A DNA stretch of 64,000 nt from Trichobilharzia regenti (GCA_944472135.2 OX235270.1:85073168-85137167); one strand, 5' to 3'. Counted from the stretch's first letter, positions 37,015-51,420 are shown. Program-made: numbers and translations. Notes: generated by a model not told the origin, from the sequence alone.

Positions 37015-38108
37015 CCACCCCTGACCCAATCAGGGGTCGACCCCAGATCATGAGTAGATAAGCCAAACTCATTTTGCCTAAATAAATTAACAGGGTAGTA
37101 ATAATTTATCTGTCCTTGGATTTTGAAGTTACTCAACAAGAAGAACCGGCGTATAACTCAGTGCCTATCTTCATTATAAATGCACACATAACTCGTAGTA
37201 TTAAAGTCGTATACATTTTTATCCTCAAACACACTATTGTAAATCAAAGACCGCGGCCAAGGAGACTAAGAGTTACTACTTGATAAGTTATGTCATGAAA
37301 GCTCTCTGTCCGCATCAGTTCGCACCTAGCAGAGTTACACAATCTATCTTTAGTCTTTATAGCATGCGAAGAGTCGACATTCGCCTTCTCTGAAATATGT
37401 GACTCCATCTTCTGATACACAACATCATTGTCATTAATGTCTGATGTTCCTCGATAAACAGAGATAATTCACACTGTAAGTTAAATGGAATTCTTCAATT
37501 CACCATCATAATTCACTCCACGATTACAAAGGGAATTAAGAATCCACATATTTTAGATGTGCTGGGTTTTTTCTTATTTTGTTACACAGTTTAAATCTTG
37601 GAGACTGTTCCAACCGATTGCGTAATTAAGAAATGGAATATCGATCTAACAAGAAATGCATTTCTCAACACTAAATAGAGATTTTCTTAGTGCAAACAAA
37701 TTAGACATAGTATAATTTCTCACAAAAAGTCAAAAATCAATATTTGTGCAAGACTATTTTTAACACGTTTCCTTCAATCATTTATTATGCTTTTTCTCAC
37801 TTAGCATGTATATGCTTGGTGTTTTGGTAAACACAAGAGATTGATTAACTATGTAATTTTCTATTACACTGATTAATACTTCTGATTCAATGAATGTGAA
37901 ATATTTTAGGTGCGAAGTTATGGCCACGAATTGAAGTATGAATAAATACTATCAGACATGTTTCTCATAATGACTAATATGATATACTGGAGTTGTTAAC
38001 ATTACGAAGGTCAGCTACAATCTGAAAACCACTAACTAGATAGTTGAACAGTCACGGAAGGCTACTACCCTGAATAATAAAATCACAGACTTAAATTAGT
38101 AAACGACA

Positions 38109-39199
38109 ATTCTGTGAAGAAAAGTTTCTTTGTCCATGAAATCATTTTAAGAGGATGTTCAATCACACCTTTATTCACCATAAACGTGAGAAGGATATGC
38201 ACTAGTGATTCAGTCAGCAATGAACTAGACAGACTCAGACACATCCCCATTAGAAGTGGATATCCTGGACGATTTATCGAGAAAACAAAAAAAAAAAAAA
38301 AAAAACATGAAAGAACGCAAACGGTGCCGAAGAAACAGCTGTTTATGCGTGTTGATTTTAAACGTGATACCTCAGCTGAGATTTTGAAGAGCCTCTTGTC
38401 CAGATTGCTGAGAAAAGCTTCCTTTCTAGCTGAGCGACGGATCAATTTCTACAGTAGACAAATGGTCAGTGAATGTGTGAGGAAAACACTGCCGTTTTGG
38501 GCTAATGCAGGGTGTGCTTATAAATTCATTTGCTCATATGGAGCTTGTTATGTCGGCCGCACAAAGTGCACACTTTCCAAACTCATCCTGAACATTATCC
38601 AGTATGGTCAGCGAGCGGACAGTGAGAGACAATTACTAACTCAACTCTCTGACACCAGTTGGACTCAAGCCAGGCAGTTCCGCCAGAGTCGTTTTCTCAG
38701 ATTATTCTCAAAATGAGACTGAGACGTGCAAGAGTTGTTAGGTTTCTGCACTTTTGTATGGTGGAGGAGATGGTCAATAAAACCTCCAATTCTGTGTACG
38801 GAGAAGGTTTGTTCAGACTCTCATTCAACCATGGTCTCAACCTCTTCCTAATTGTTCGCTTTCATTTTTACTAATTAACTCACCATTCTCATTCTTGCAC
38901 CTTACTTTTGTAAATTTTATCCCTGCCTTCACACTTATCAAGTGACACTCAGTCGCCTTACTTTTCGTTCAATAACAACTTTAAACGTACCAAATTTCAG
39001 ACCCTCTTTTCCATTGTATTGTTGACCATACTGTACTTTTTAATTTTGTTTTGGAAGCCACTTCTCCGCGACTGTGTCACTTGTAGTACCTCTTGATACT
39101 CAATAATAGACAACTGTGTGTTTTTGGTAAATATGAATATCAACTTTCTTCGCTGAACTGTCTTTTATTTTCTACATAACTCACTGGGTAATTTCGGAC
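38109..39199 (+). pseudogene. Penelope-like fragment 2, unit B
   Basis: Same remnant. Here the two frames are joined into one 200-codon frame (38114-38716), because 19 bases including the TAG are replaced by 19 A's at 38287-38305. The join is very probably artefactual, not a functional revival. Confidence 0.8.
38287..38305. other. 19-nt poly-A replacing 19 nt of unit-A sequence
   Basis: Unit A has 19 ordinary bases at 15948-15966. Unit B has exactly 19 A's between the same flanks (GAGAAAAC and CATGAAAGAACG). Confidence 0.85.
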
Positions 39200-39267
39200 T
39201 TAAGTTAACTGCAGGATTGAGTTAGCTAATTACTTATTTTAAAAATATTTTATGTCGCTGTGCATTC

Positions 39268-39509
39268 CGTGCGTAGGTGGCATAGCGGTTAGGACGCTTG
39301 CCGACCATTCACATGGTCCGGGGTCCGATCCCCGGCCGATGCACTCCTTTGCCTCGCTAAACCAGTATTGAGACTGGTTAAGAGGGAAGGTTGGGCATGA
39401 GGCTAGCAACCTCATCAAGCTGTAATCAAATTAAAAAATTTAAAAAAACACTGTTACAGAAACTTCAAGCCTCCAGCTTGAAGCACTATTTTCCACTGGG
39501 AACGTGAAG
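39268..39509 (+). repeat. tRNA-derived SINE (family 2), unit B
   Basis: Tandem-unit copy of 16929-17170. Confidence 0.8.
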
Positions 39510-42500
39510 GAAATAAGAAAAACCATGCATTCTGTGATATGATAGCATTCCGAGGAGATGTCCCTGTTGGCCATGTTACAAAACAGTAGGAAAGGTATTA
39601 GACAGGTGGGTTGACTTGGTTGTTTGTGAAAACGACAAATATAGGAATTTTTATCATACTAATTGTGTTAAGTAGGAATAAAAGAAACAACCTTCCGAAA
39701 ATAAAACAACTGGTGAATAATCAACCAATATCTTTGAGATCTCGTCCAAGTCTACAGACAGTATACTCCTTAATTCGAGAAACTGCATTGGTAAGCTGTA
39801 AAGCGTGTACGCAGATTGAAGCTGTTCACTGGTGAGATATTGCGTAAAAGCACAAAGGAAGACATGTCGTGTAATTCGTAATTGTAAGTGTTATTTGATA
39901 GACTCCTACCTTTCTGGGCAAAACACGTTAATCTAATGTTAATTGGTCTACACATCAGTAAATTACAGTGAGAAAAGACAAGATATTCGAAGTAGTGATT
40001 TCTCAACAGTGAAATACTTCACCAGTGTGGATGATTCCCGTAATTAAAAGGTTTCTCCTTCAGAAATATAGAACGATTCATTCCATTAAGTAGGCATTCT
40101 CTCCCCATGGTAGCATATTTTCAATGTACTATCCTAAAGTTTTCAGACTACTGAATTTTTCAAAGATAGAAACAACATGTGTATTACTGGTACCTTTGAG
40201 ATAATGTCACACTAGACTTATCAGCCGAAGTAACGAAAGGAAACTTTTGGATTACCGCACAACTCACATATCCTTAATCTCGATGTACCATAGGTGCTAA
40301 GAATCACAAGCGCCAGGTCACTATTTATCGAGTACCAGAAGGCTATATAGCGAGAAACAGGTGTTTAATGCGCCTGTTTATTAGCACAGTTTAGTTGAAA
40401 CGTCTGGCGAGAATAGTCTGATTGCCTAATTAAACTTTATTACGCTTCAACTTAGAACGGGAAAGTATCATGAAAGAAGGGGAACTGAAGTGCTATTTCC
40501 AGTTCATCTTGCAGTATTCAATAATCCAACTATTCGGAGTCTCTTAGTCTTCGGTAGTTATCCAACTGTGTGGCTTTGTGATCCTACTGAAATTATTTTA
40601 GTTTATGATCAAAAGTACTTCAACATTTACACAAGGATAACCGCATGAACAGTATTAGTTTATCAACTATCTGCAGATAAGTGATATAAAGAAATTCAGT
40701 TAACATTATGCATGAAGTGTTAACATAATCATTACAACTTACTTTCCACTTAACTCATATTCCATTTAAATGCGTCAATGAATTGTCACAATGCATAGAG
40801 TGGAATAATGTTATCGAACATTTACCACATTTCTCAGAGAGTCTCGCAAAAGACAGCCATTTATCAGGCAATCAATTAGTTATCTGTGCTGTCAACACTC
40901 ACAGACACACAAAATGAAGAAAAACGTCTCACTCAAAGGCAGTTTTACATTTCAACGAATAGGAATAGTGTTTAAAAAGACAATATATTAACATGCATGT
41001 TATAATTCTAAACTGCATATAATTAAATCAACAAATGTGTTTGTACTTTCTGTGTCTGTATCTCCTGACATAAACCATTATGTGAGTGAGTATGAAGTTA
41101 ACCAAAATAATGAGTAAAACTACAAATCTATCATAACAAGTATGCTCTTTTACATTAAATAAGCCACACTGAAGGATTCTTAAGTGCTATGCTGTCGCTT
41201 TGATCAGTTAATTGGTCAATATGTAAAGGATAACCGCACAGACAGAAAGAATTACAGAACAGAATGCTTGAAATTGAAAAGGTCTTCAAGAGATGCTACT
41301 TTGTTTCGATTGTCTCATGATGACAGAATCCCATGAGCATTCACGCGGTTATTTCTAAAAACCACAACATTTTGAAAATATCTAGCAATTAGATAATTTG
41401 ATAGTTGAATTGGCTGCTTATTTCAGCGTATTGTCTCACTTATTCAAAGGCAATAAAGGAAGGATATTTAATAAAGTACGGATTCGATGTAATTAGTGAT
41501 TGGCTCATAAGATAGTGCGCTTTATTAACAGACTCTCTTGAAATTTCTGATCTGCACAAATATTCTTTAAACATGATTGACTATTCACAATATGTATAGT
41601 AATTCACGATTTCGGATTCGCACTGCTTCGAGGGGAAACTTTCACTGTACTTTGAAGTCATTTTTGTAAAAGGTCAACAAGCTTTTGGTTATCCGTAGAG
41701 GTGAAATGAAAATTCAAGAATAATAGATTATTTTACCTTGTCAATCGTGTAAACACTCAATTCAGTTGACAGACACAGTGTGCATTGACTTTAAAATGCT
41801 TTGATTGTGTGTATGGAAGCGTTTAGTTTTATCACCATATAATCTGTAAAATTGATGTCACAGCATTTAGAGAATAAACTTATTTGATAGAAGGACACAA
41901 TGACTATAGTATTGTTAACCTTCGACATCATCAGCAAATAACACCGTATCATTGTGTTCTTCTGCCGAATAAATTTGTCCTATCATGAAATTCTACTCTA
42001 CCGCACGACTATCACAACAACCCTAAACTTTTGTTTAAAGTCACAAGATGGGTAGTTACTTCAGGAGTCACGTTCCAATTAGTCAATTTTCGCATATTTC
42101 TCATACTTCCGATTCCACAGTTTTTGATTAAATATGAACATTTGAAAAACCCTCTTTATTTTCATTACCTGTAATTATACTAGATTTGAATGACTGCAAA
42201 ACGACTACTAACTGTTCAGTTCAATACGAATCATTTACGTGGGCCACATACAAAATTTTTATGCACTCTGATGTAAATTTAGTGGTGCATATATGGCACT
42301 CAGTTTTATTACTCTGGTTTCTATTCATTAGAATTTACAATAACAGTCTGTGTTAGCTGAGTTGTGTGGCTGGATCCTCAATCGTCTGCATATATTGTGA
42401 GGCTCCTGGATTTATAATGTTAGAAATTACACTGACTCTGTTTGAACACATTCACCTCTGCATTCAACAGGCAAAATATTGCACGAAAAGTTAGAAAGTA

Positions 42501-44543
42501 TTACTTCTGCTGAAAAACACGTTGATTTATTTCGTTAGCTTTACCTGAAAGCCTTGTAGTTCAAATGAACCACCGAAATCTCCGAAGATTTATTCCAAGT
42601 GCTCATCGATTTGCCTATATTTTCCAGTAGATTCGAATGGATCCCTGATTAATACAAAGGCATTCAGCGACTAAAATAAACACTTCAATCCAATCATACA
42701 TGCATGATATCGCCGTCAAAGTAACTTAAAACTCCAAAAACCGTGTTTCGCTAGCTAGTATATCTAATGAATCATTTTAAACAAAGAAGATGTAGGAGAA
42801 ACTTGAATATGAATATTTTAACCTGAATATTTATTTACTTTACTCAGCCTAATTAACCACTAAAACCTTGAGATCAGTCATTCGAACGAATTTATTTCAT
42901 CAAAACTTGTTCTGAAGATTCATCACACTTATTTTATAGCATCCATTTTACCTCCTAGTCAGACTAACCTCATTTCCTATTGAATTCTTAAAATAAGGCT
43001 CTAACCACTGCTGTTCAGGCGGGTGATGTAAGAATTCCCGGGGTTCGGGGAGATCGGTCAACTGTAAGGTAGGTTTCGTCGTGAAAGGATAGCATTTGAA
43101 GAGAATCATTGAAAACCAGTAGGAGAGGACAGCTGGTGAGTCATCGTTTAAAACTGTTCAGTGGCTGCAGGATGGATATTCTGGAGTTCTGATGAGAAGT
43201 TTTAACTGGTAGGGTGCATAATATCGACTGTCAATTGGATATCTATTGAGGACACTGTTTGTCAACATCGACGTATCACTGAATGACAGCTACATTTCAT
43301 GAGTAACTACACTCCATCCGAAGGTAGGAAAGGTCAACGAGTTCACTGAATGATGCATATGTCTTTTATTCAATCCCTGATGGGGTCGCTGGCGCACAGT
43401 GCTGAGAAGTCGCAGAGTGAAAAACAACACATGTCAAGTTCTTGCTGCATCCTATCGGTTCTCTTACTGATGTAGAATCATTGGAGTATTCTCACTGAAA
43501 TTATACAAAATCCTCGAAAAATGCTAAATTTGGTTGCCTGTGATATCAAAAGCTACAATTGAATGGATTATATGTTTTATCCTGTTAGTATTATATATAC
43601 ATAATCAAAGCAAGAAGAATTTACACTAACAATTTTATGAGCATCAGTTTACGCCTATGCACCGAATTAACAAATGAAAACAAGGAATAAATCCATAATG
43701 AACCGGAAATAACTGGATATTCATTTCGCCGATTTGTGCACGATTGATGGAATTACTGGTGCGGTTAATTACATGTAATTTGAAAATATTTTCACATATC
43801 CAGTGTTGATTGCGCTGTATCATATTGTCGCAACCGTTTGACAACATTCATCACTGATTCCCGAGGAAATGTCTGCAGCCGCGCGTCCAGTACTGCATGA
43901 GTTTAAAACTGTAGTTACCTGAGAAGCGCGAGAGCTAGAGATCGTCTCTGGATTCACTAGCATTTTGGGTCAATACAATTTGTTGTTAAAGGAATGGATT
44001 CCTAACAGCATATAAGATAGCTACAGAAGTAGCTTAAGTATGCGCATTGAGCTTTATGGAAAAGTAGAGATGTTGAGTGAAGATAGCTCTGAAAAGAGCT
44101 GGAAAACGTCTTGAAACCAATAATAGTGACGGAAAATGATGAAACGTCTGATCCGTAAACAGCAGATTTTCGTAATGTGTAGAGACGTAAGACAACACCT
44201 TCCGATATTCGTTCACAGTGTCGCAGTAAATGAAGTTCCCATGGAAATAATCCATCTTGAAATAGAAGCATGCTTGAAATGAAACTTTCACTTACTTCAC
44301 TTTCCAGAAGTCACTTGGAAGAGACTTAGTCAGTAAACACTGAAAATCTCTTGGAGATAGTAGCAGTCAGTAGCGCTTAGTGGAATTAAGCTCAGTTTAC
44401 TGATTCTGTTTCAAAATATGGTGGTAACTATGACTCGAGGTCTGTACGATTTGAACTGGTTGGAATTGAAGCATTTAATTTCCACAATAGCTTTCTGAAG
44501 TCCAGTAGTAAGTAATTTATCCAGTGAATGTGGTGGTTCGAGC

Positions 44544-44710
44544 TTCAACGATGTTTGAGATAAGAGAGACATGTGAATCAGTGAACAAGGTGATTATTGA
44601 CTCTCGTCAACATGTCACGCTTTTCAGCTGATCAGCGTCATGATTATTTAACCTATAAGAAAAGGATTATTGGAAACATCGATTCACTGTACTGACGCAG
44701 CTCATGATTC
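44544..44710 (+). repeat. Diverged direct repeat, copy 1
   Basis: It begins TTCAACGATGTTTGAGATAA and shares TCACGCTTTTCAGCTGATC and AAAAGGATTATTGGAA with 48120-48290, at roughly 85% identity by eye. Confidence 0.7.
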
Positions 44711-47700
44711 TGATCCTTGTGCTCTACTGTTTCGTTTTACTCTAATTTACGCGGAGATGGTTTGAATATACTTTCGCCAAGATCGTTGACTGACATCACA
44801 CATCAAGTCTTCAAGTGGAACCCGAAAGAGGAGCAATGAGTTAAGCGTCCAAAGGTCACATGGAACAGGTCACTTGAAGAAGGAAACTGGTTTCGGAAAA
44901 ACAGTCGAGCCAGCTAGAAAAGACAGAAGAGAAGAGAGTGAAATGCAGACGTTCTGCTGAAGCCCTATATTTCACTCTGAAAAATAATAAGTGATTATAA
45001 TCTTAGTTTCGAACCACTTGATCACTAAAACATATTGGCCTAATACCTAACCGACTAGGGGTTTTCAGGAAACTGACATTCAAAGATAGTTTTATTTCTA
45101 AACTGATCATTTGATACGTAGTTCTTGTCATCATTAGTGCTCATTTGGAGTGGTCTAAAGCTTAGAACATTCGCGTTCTTTTTCAAAGTTCTGCAGTTGG
45201 ATTTTGGAGAAATCACCGTACCTTTTAGTTTCGGCTTTTATTCTCTGTATTCTTGACTGTTATATGCTTACAGTATGCCAAAGGAAGGCAAGGTGACTTC
45301 GAATACACTATTTCAAAGTCTCACTTTCCAAGAAGAATACATATTAATTATGATCAAAATACCACTCATTCCATGTAAATTCAGAAGTTCAATTGCCTTC
45401 TTGTATTTATCTGCATTTCTAGACGTTTTACATGGGGTGACAGAGAGACAGATATTGATGAACTATTTTGGTTTTCACTGTTGACCTGTGAACTACGAGT
45501 TGGCGTATTGAGTAACTGAATTCCTAGACTGTGGAAGGAAAGGAGGCTGAATGGTAACAAAATTAAAATGTAACGGTGGTTCAGACAATCAAAAGGTTGG
45601 GAGATAGTTTACGATCGCTTATTAGGAGTGACGATATTACCATGAGTATGCTTTTCATTCTATGTAGAATTGCTATTCGCCAATGTGCTATTTGAGGAAT
45701 TGATTGATATTAAATACAGTCATGTAGAAATAGTAGACTTTCTCTCAAATACTCCGGAACTTTAACTTTTGTTGTGCTAGACAAGTATTCAATTTCAATT
45801 CAACTGAAAGTGCTGTAAATAAACAAAACTCATATTCGTTTGGTAACTGTGGATATATTTTAACCAAATTAAAGATTACTTAACCATGTTCAAGATAAAT
45901 AAACAACTCTTTCAGGTTATATGAAAGAGAAACTACAAGAAGAATCAACTCAGGACTTTCAATTTACCTCACTCAAATGTAAAATCCACGGGCGAATATC
46001 AGTGTTATAGGGAAGGAAGAAGGTCCATTCATGCGTGGAGGTTGATGTGAATATAAATGGATGAATTAACACCTGCTACTTCTTAGTTTTCGTCCCATTT
46101 AGTATGGAAGGAGTTTAGTCCTTACCTTGTCCTTAAGGTTAACTAAATTGTTTTGAAGACGTAAGAGAAATCGAACTGTGGAATGTGGGAAGATTTTTGG
46201 CATTGTAAACATCTCACAAAGCTCATTATCAAGGAATACTAATATAGAAAGCAATATCAAATTGAGAAAACTCTGTCGACTGAGAATAACATGCTCGTTA
46301 CACAACCAGTGGAAGGCGATGCGGTGAGTTTAGAAAATAAACACCCATTCCACACATTTATCATAATATTTTATCCTGACGGGAAATTAGCACCAAGAAC
46401 ATATTCAGAGGAACAAGCTTGGATGCTTGACTCCCTCATGTTGCCTCCAATCACTGCTCTTTATCGAATGATAGGTGCAATAACATTTACATATTGAGAG
46501 AGGATTATATCCTTTCAAAATGAATCCCAGTACGCGAAACTGTTTCATTCACAATTATGACACTACTTAGCGCTCGTATAAGTAGACGCAGATAGGCATG
46601 ATACAGGCGATTCCATAGATCAAACACAGATTTTCACGTCGTTATTTGGCAGGCTTAGAGTAGATTACCACACTACTCCGATACAGCAATAACCTGATGA
46701 ACCGGACGTAAATTTCGTATATATAATGATTTAAAGTTTCAGCATGCATTTCTATGGTAATCTGTTGTTCCCTCACAATTTCACTTATTATGTCGTCCTC
46801 TATTCATTCATACCATTGTTTAACTTATCGTTCTTCAACGTTATCATGCATATGCATTGTATTCTCAACAATCCCAGGTTTTTGTCAATTCATTATATTG
46901 AAGTCGAAGCTCTTCTAATATCACTTCATTATTCTACTATTATTTCATCACCCATTTCTTTTATATGTATGTAACTGAGCTGCTCTCGCTTACAATCTCG
47001 TGATATTAAGTGCTTTACTAACACTACCTTTACATAACAATCTCAGATTATTTTGATTTCTTAATTGCAAATGTTTTACTTAGAGAACAGCTAGATGTGT
47101 TCATCGTCGGATTCCTGAGTACCATTGTGCATGGTTGAGTAGTAGACGTTTAAACCATGTCAATTCATCGCTATATTCTAGGCCATCTTGTTGATATTGA
47201 TCATAGAGTTTACTTTAACTAAGCGTTTAGTCATGTGTCGTATTTCCTGTAACATTAGGTTTTCTCTCCAAGTTCGCCTTTTATATACAACAGCGGGATT
47301 TGGAATCCACCAGAATAACAAGCCAACTCTTTGCATGAAGAAAAATTCATACAGCCCTTTCCCTTGCTTTGTTTACCTCCAACTCCCAATACTCTATTCA
47401 CCAGTTACTTTTATTCTCACTACCAAATTTATTTCCTTGCTTCACTTTGAATTCTTCGTATGTATTCGATTTTAATAATTTTTTCACTCATTTATTCTTG
47501 TCTTTGGGACAAATTATGCATTTTATAGGCACTTTTGTAAGTTCTACAGTGTTCACTCTTATTTCAGTTTTATCGGGTGATTATCATCCTTTCAATCTGT
47601 TGATATTCATGAATAGTTGACAATAAACCTACCGCTATCAAGTTCCATTTCATAGCGTACCAGCAACACCATCGAAAACCAGAGATTTACTAGACGGATT

Positions 47701-48119
47701 TTAGGTCTAGTTTGAGAGTCTTCAGCGACACTCATGGACGACACCACCAGGGATGGTTAACGGTTTGGCCTAAAATCTTATCATTCCTGCTAATGTAACA
47801 CTCACCCAGTGCTCCTTGATTTTCAACGACTATATGATATTGCTTATTGGCGAAATTCACACTGGAGTTTAAACCTGTATAAAACTAGAAACGGCTCTGT
47901 TGGAGGTTGCGATCAAAGAAACTTTCGTTTTCTATTCTAATTGATGCTTTCGATCTTGTCTTTCTTTTCTGCTAGGTCATCATACATGCACGAAATTCAC
48001 TCGTTTTTATTACTTTTAAGCTCATCTAATCAATCATGCCTGCTAATACGAAAATGGCATGTGAATTCAGAGTAGGATTAGTTGAGGCAGACCAATAGAT
48101 AAAGTGACGTCTGGATGGT

Positions 48120-48290
48120 TTCAACGATGTTTGAGATAAGAAAGACGTGTGAATGAGTGAGTAAACAAGGTGGTTATTTACTCTCATCAACAAGTCACGC
48201 TTTTCAGCTGATCTTAGGCATGATTACAACCGATAGGAAAAGGATTATTGGAAGTATCGACTCACTGTGCTGATGTGATTCCTGATTTTA
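48120..48290 (+). repeat. Diverged direct repeat, copy 2
   Basis: Second copy of the 44544-44710 sequence in the same orientation, 3.6 kb away. No coding content seen. Confidence 0.7.
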
Positions 48291-50039
48291 CCACAATCTT
48301 GAAAATCCTGTAAACATGTAAAAGTAATATAAGAATCTTCATTTTTTGAGTATTGACATTACAGATTATTAGACTGTGTAGATTACGTTTATTAACTCAA
48401 CATATTTTAAGGTTGCATTATATTTTGCAGAAAATAAAATTTTCATCATATTCAACACAGATGCTTGTTTATGAAAGTTTATCAGTTCACAATGCCGGCT
48501 TATCTTTACAGCTAGTCAAGCACACACGTTTTTCCTGAAACCTCATTAGTATATAATCAATAAATAACTGAGCATAAAGTACTATAGAAGAAATATTTCT
48601 CAGTGAGTTTTATCGGAAAGTCGTACCATCATCTAAATAATAAATATTTCATACACAAATCGATTTGTCTGCGTGGGTCAAGTTTATAAAGCCAATGCAT
48701 ATCGTGACTATGCAATATGCTGCTCATCCAAATAGTTCATTCATTTTTTTCTATTCAACGAAATGTGGTCCCTATTCTAAGATAGGTTTAAACACAGTCC
48801 ACAAGTATGAATGCTAATCAGGAAATGTAAGTAAATCGCAAATAATAATACTAATATCCTAACACAGAAAATTTCAATGAAACCATAATGGGTTGGGAAT
48901 GCTTGATGTGATATTGAAGGTCTGCAAATGGCAATGAAAAACATTTACAACTATGGTTTCAAACTATGCATTATAATTGTCAAGGCTTTTGTGAAGTGAA
49001 CTCAATAAATAAAAAAGATATTAGGAGAATTGGAAATAACTAATATTTTATTTTTTGACTGCATACTGCAAAGTAGTTGAACTGATTAACTTCATTCTCC
49101 CCACACTAAGATAAAATAAAACCATGAACGGAGGGTACATGGTCGTAATCTACAATTACACTGAAACACGGTACAACAATTCTGTTAATTTAAATTATTA
49201 ATAAGCGAATCTGTTACAAATATCTATTACTATATCCTTGTTTTCTATTTGTACTGCTACCGAATATGAATATCAAATGGTTAAGGGTTTTTGACCCTCC
49301 CAATAGTTACCTAATTTGGTTACCGCTGTTTTCATTGTCCTTGCAGAAATCCAAGTCAAATAATTTTACTTCTCATATCAATGATATTATATTTATAATT
49401 ATTTTTTAGACAGTTTGTACGGAAATGCGTCCTAGTTACGTCTAATTGGTTAATCATTTATCCAGTTACCACATTATGCATAACACTCCCTCTCAGGAGA
49501 TAAAAATATTCGGAGAAAGCTTCGTGAAATACACAAAATAAACATAGTTCTGGAACTCCCCATTCTACCAGAGACACTACTCAAACAAACCATATTCAAA
49601 TTAGAATATTAAACTAACAATATCAGAGTCTTTATTCCACTTATATCACAATAAAACACCATTATATACTGGATGATGTTTCAGACACAGTTTGTCATTC
49701 ATAATCATAACAATTACAATCACACAACTTTGAAACTTTCGTTTAACAGTTTTCTTTATTGTTTCCTATTTGTCGTTTGTAGCGGCATTAGAATTTCCTA
49801 GATATCTGGGATAAGTGTTGAACCATTTCCATTACACACACTCTCCGTTGGTTCGATAAATAAAGCTTCCGTTATCAATCTCTTCCGTCCCACCCTGTTA
49901 CATTAGATTTTAAAACTATCATTTTATCCCATCCTATTGTATGGTTATGTGTAATTGCATGTCGTGCTGTAGCTGAACTATTCTCCAGAATTCTTATCTT
50001 TTTATGGTCAGCTAACCTATATTTCCCTAGGTCTCTGCG

Positions 50040-50304
50040 CCTCACCCAAAACATATGGTGAAGGTATGTGGATAACACATTTCCCTTACTTAGAACACAG
50101 GATATAAATAGATTTTTCGAACACACCAACTCGAAGATGGAAGGAATTCCTTTCACTTATGAACTGGGAAGTGAAGACAGAGAGCTTCCAATGCTAGATT
50201 GTAGTGTAAAAATGAACGAAGATGGGAGGTTAAACACTTGTGTTTCCAGGAAACCCACACATTCAAACCGATATTTGGATTTCCGATCATCCCTTCCTGT
50301 GTAA
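50040..50304 (+). pseudogene. Penelope-like RT fragment (YVDN box and thumb)
   Basis: The frame reads RYVDNTFPLLRTQDINRFFE, where a functional RT has YVDD-T, then NSKMEGIPFTYELG, LPMLDCSVKM and CVSRKPTHSNRYLDFRSS. This is the palm-to-thumb part of a Penelope-like RT. FRSS also occurs in fragment 3, suggesting the same lineage. The second catalytic Asp is Asn, so it is inactive. A long inverted repeat begins immediately after it. Confidence 0.78.
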
Positions 50305-50598
50305 TGTTTAAGTAATAGGGCGCAAGAGCTAAGTAATACAAGGAAAATACAAGACAGGAATTTAGGCATATAAGAGAAGCTTAGAAACGTAATAATTACC
50401 GTGATAAATGTGTGTAGGAAAATGTTGAAATAAAATAATTATAATAGTGGTAGTGATCGTGATAGTAAAAATAAAAATAATATTAATAAGATTAAATATT
50501 AAATAATTATTAATGATAAATAATATTAAAAATATTAAATTTCTGTCTTGTTTTTCCTTGTAATACTTAGCTCTTGCGCCCTTTTACTTAAACATTAC
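50301..50598. repeat. Long inverted repeat with AT-rich spacer
   Basis: Arms 50301-50361 and 50538-50598 are reverse complements with a few mismatches (GGGCGCAAGAGCTAAGTA against TACTTAGCTCTTGCGCCC). The spacer is about 176 bp of nearly pure A/T. It sits directly after a Penelope-like RT fragment. Confidence 0.78.
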
Positions 50599-51106
50599 AT
50601 AGAGAGGGGTTATGGACGACATACCTAGCTCCACACGAGCATGCGTGAACATTGATGAGCCAAGCTGTGGTAGCTTATCCTGCACGTTCAAATTCAAGCT
50701 AATCATTCGTTTCGTAGAGAAAGTTAGTCTCAGTTCAGATGTAAACAAGATTTTCTTCAGGTTTTATTCACGCTAACTCAGCGCCGCTGAGGCTACAATA
50801 GACCTAAACACCATATATTCAATTTTTCTTTTTATGTTCCTACCAACGTTAGTTGAATTTCTACCCCTCATAAGCACTGCTGTTAGCTTGACTATCGCTC
50901 AAATGTTAGCTGAAATCTCTCCAACCCCATCAATTTATTGCGATACTCAAATAAACGTTTTGATTGTATTTTAGTTTCGCCCCAACCAACGCCTTCTGTG
51001 CTACACAAATTTTTTGTCTAAAACTTGCAGTGCTAATGACACATGTTTCGAAATATTTCTTTGGTCGATAAAGGAATTCCCAATAAATATATATGTATAT
51101 ATAAGA

Positions 51107-51420
51107 TTGTACAGCTTGAGAATGACACCGTCGAAAAGAGTAACTCTTCACTGAACGCCTTTTCTTTTGATAATATGTGCAAAGACTTATCCAAATGAAC
51201 AACCTACTATCCTGTAATTCATCTAAAGCTTGTTATTTTTGTGTGTAGACGGAAACGCATGTCAAATAGTAATGGGATTTCCAAGATATCGGTTCCTTGA
51301 AGTGATGACGAAATGTTTTGTCGTTTTAGGCATTGTATATCATAAGGATGAAATTTCAACCATTTTAAAATATTCCAAATTCAAACGATTGATAAGCGCT
51401 TTTCAGTGAGTGATGATGGA
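51107..51420 (-). pseudogene. Penelope-like 3' fragment, reverse orientation
   Basis: Reverse complement of unit A 9705-9433 joined to 9070-9035, so about 360 bp of the element are missing inside. It carries the same inverted-repeat arm as 9648-9700. It is a separate, older insertion of the family of fragment 1. Confidence 0.75.

Larger units (their letters stand above)
41272..49990. other. Unassigned DNA in the unit B block
   Basis: No domain was recognised on either strand. The longest frames are under 100 codons, for example 44034-44291 minus and 47188-47475 plus. SINE-like traces (GAAAACCAG followed by degraded ribozyme-type sequence) occur near 43110 and 47675 but are too worn to call. 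Confidence 0.4.

Noticed and set aside
38114..38716. A 200-codon ORF in unit B that looks like a revived Penelope-like protein
   Set aside because: It exists only because 19 bases, including a stop, are replaced by A's. Unit A keeps the stop, and the C-terminal end is still frameshifted.
43110..43170. A SINE or ribozyme copy in the unit B block (also near 47675)
   Set aside because: Only GAAAACCAG and a few neighbouring bases match; the GAAAC core and helix II are not recognisable.
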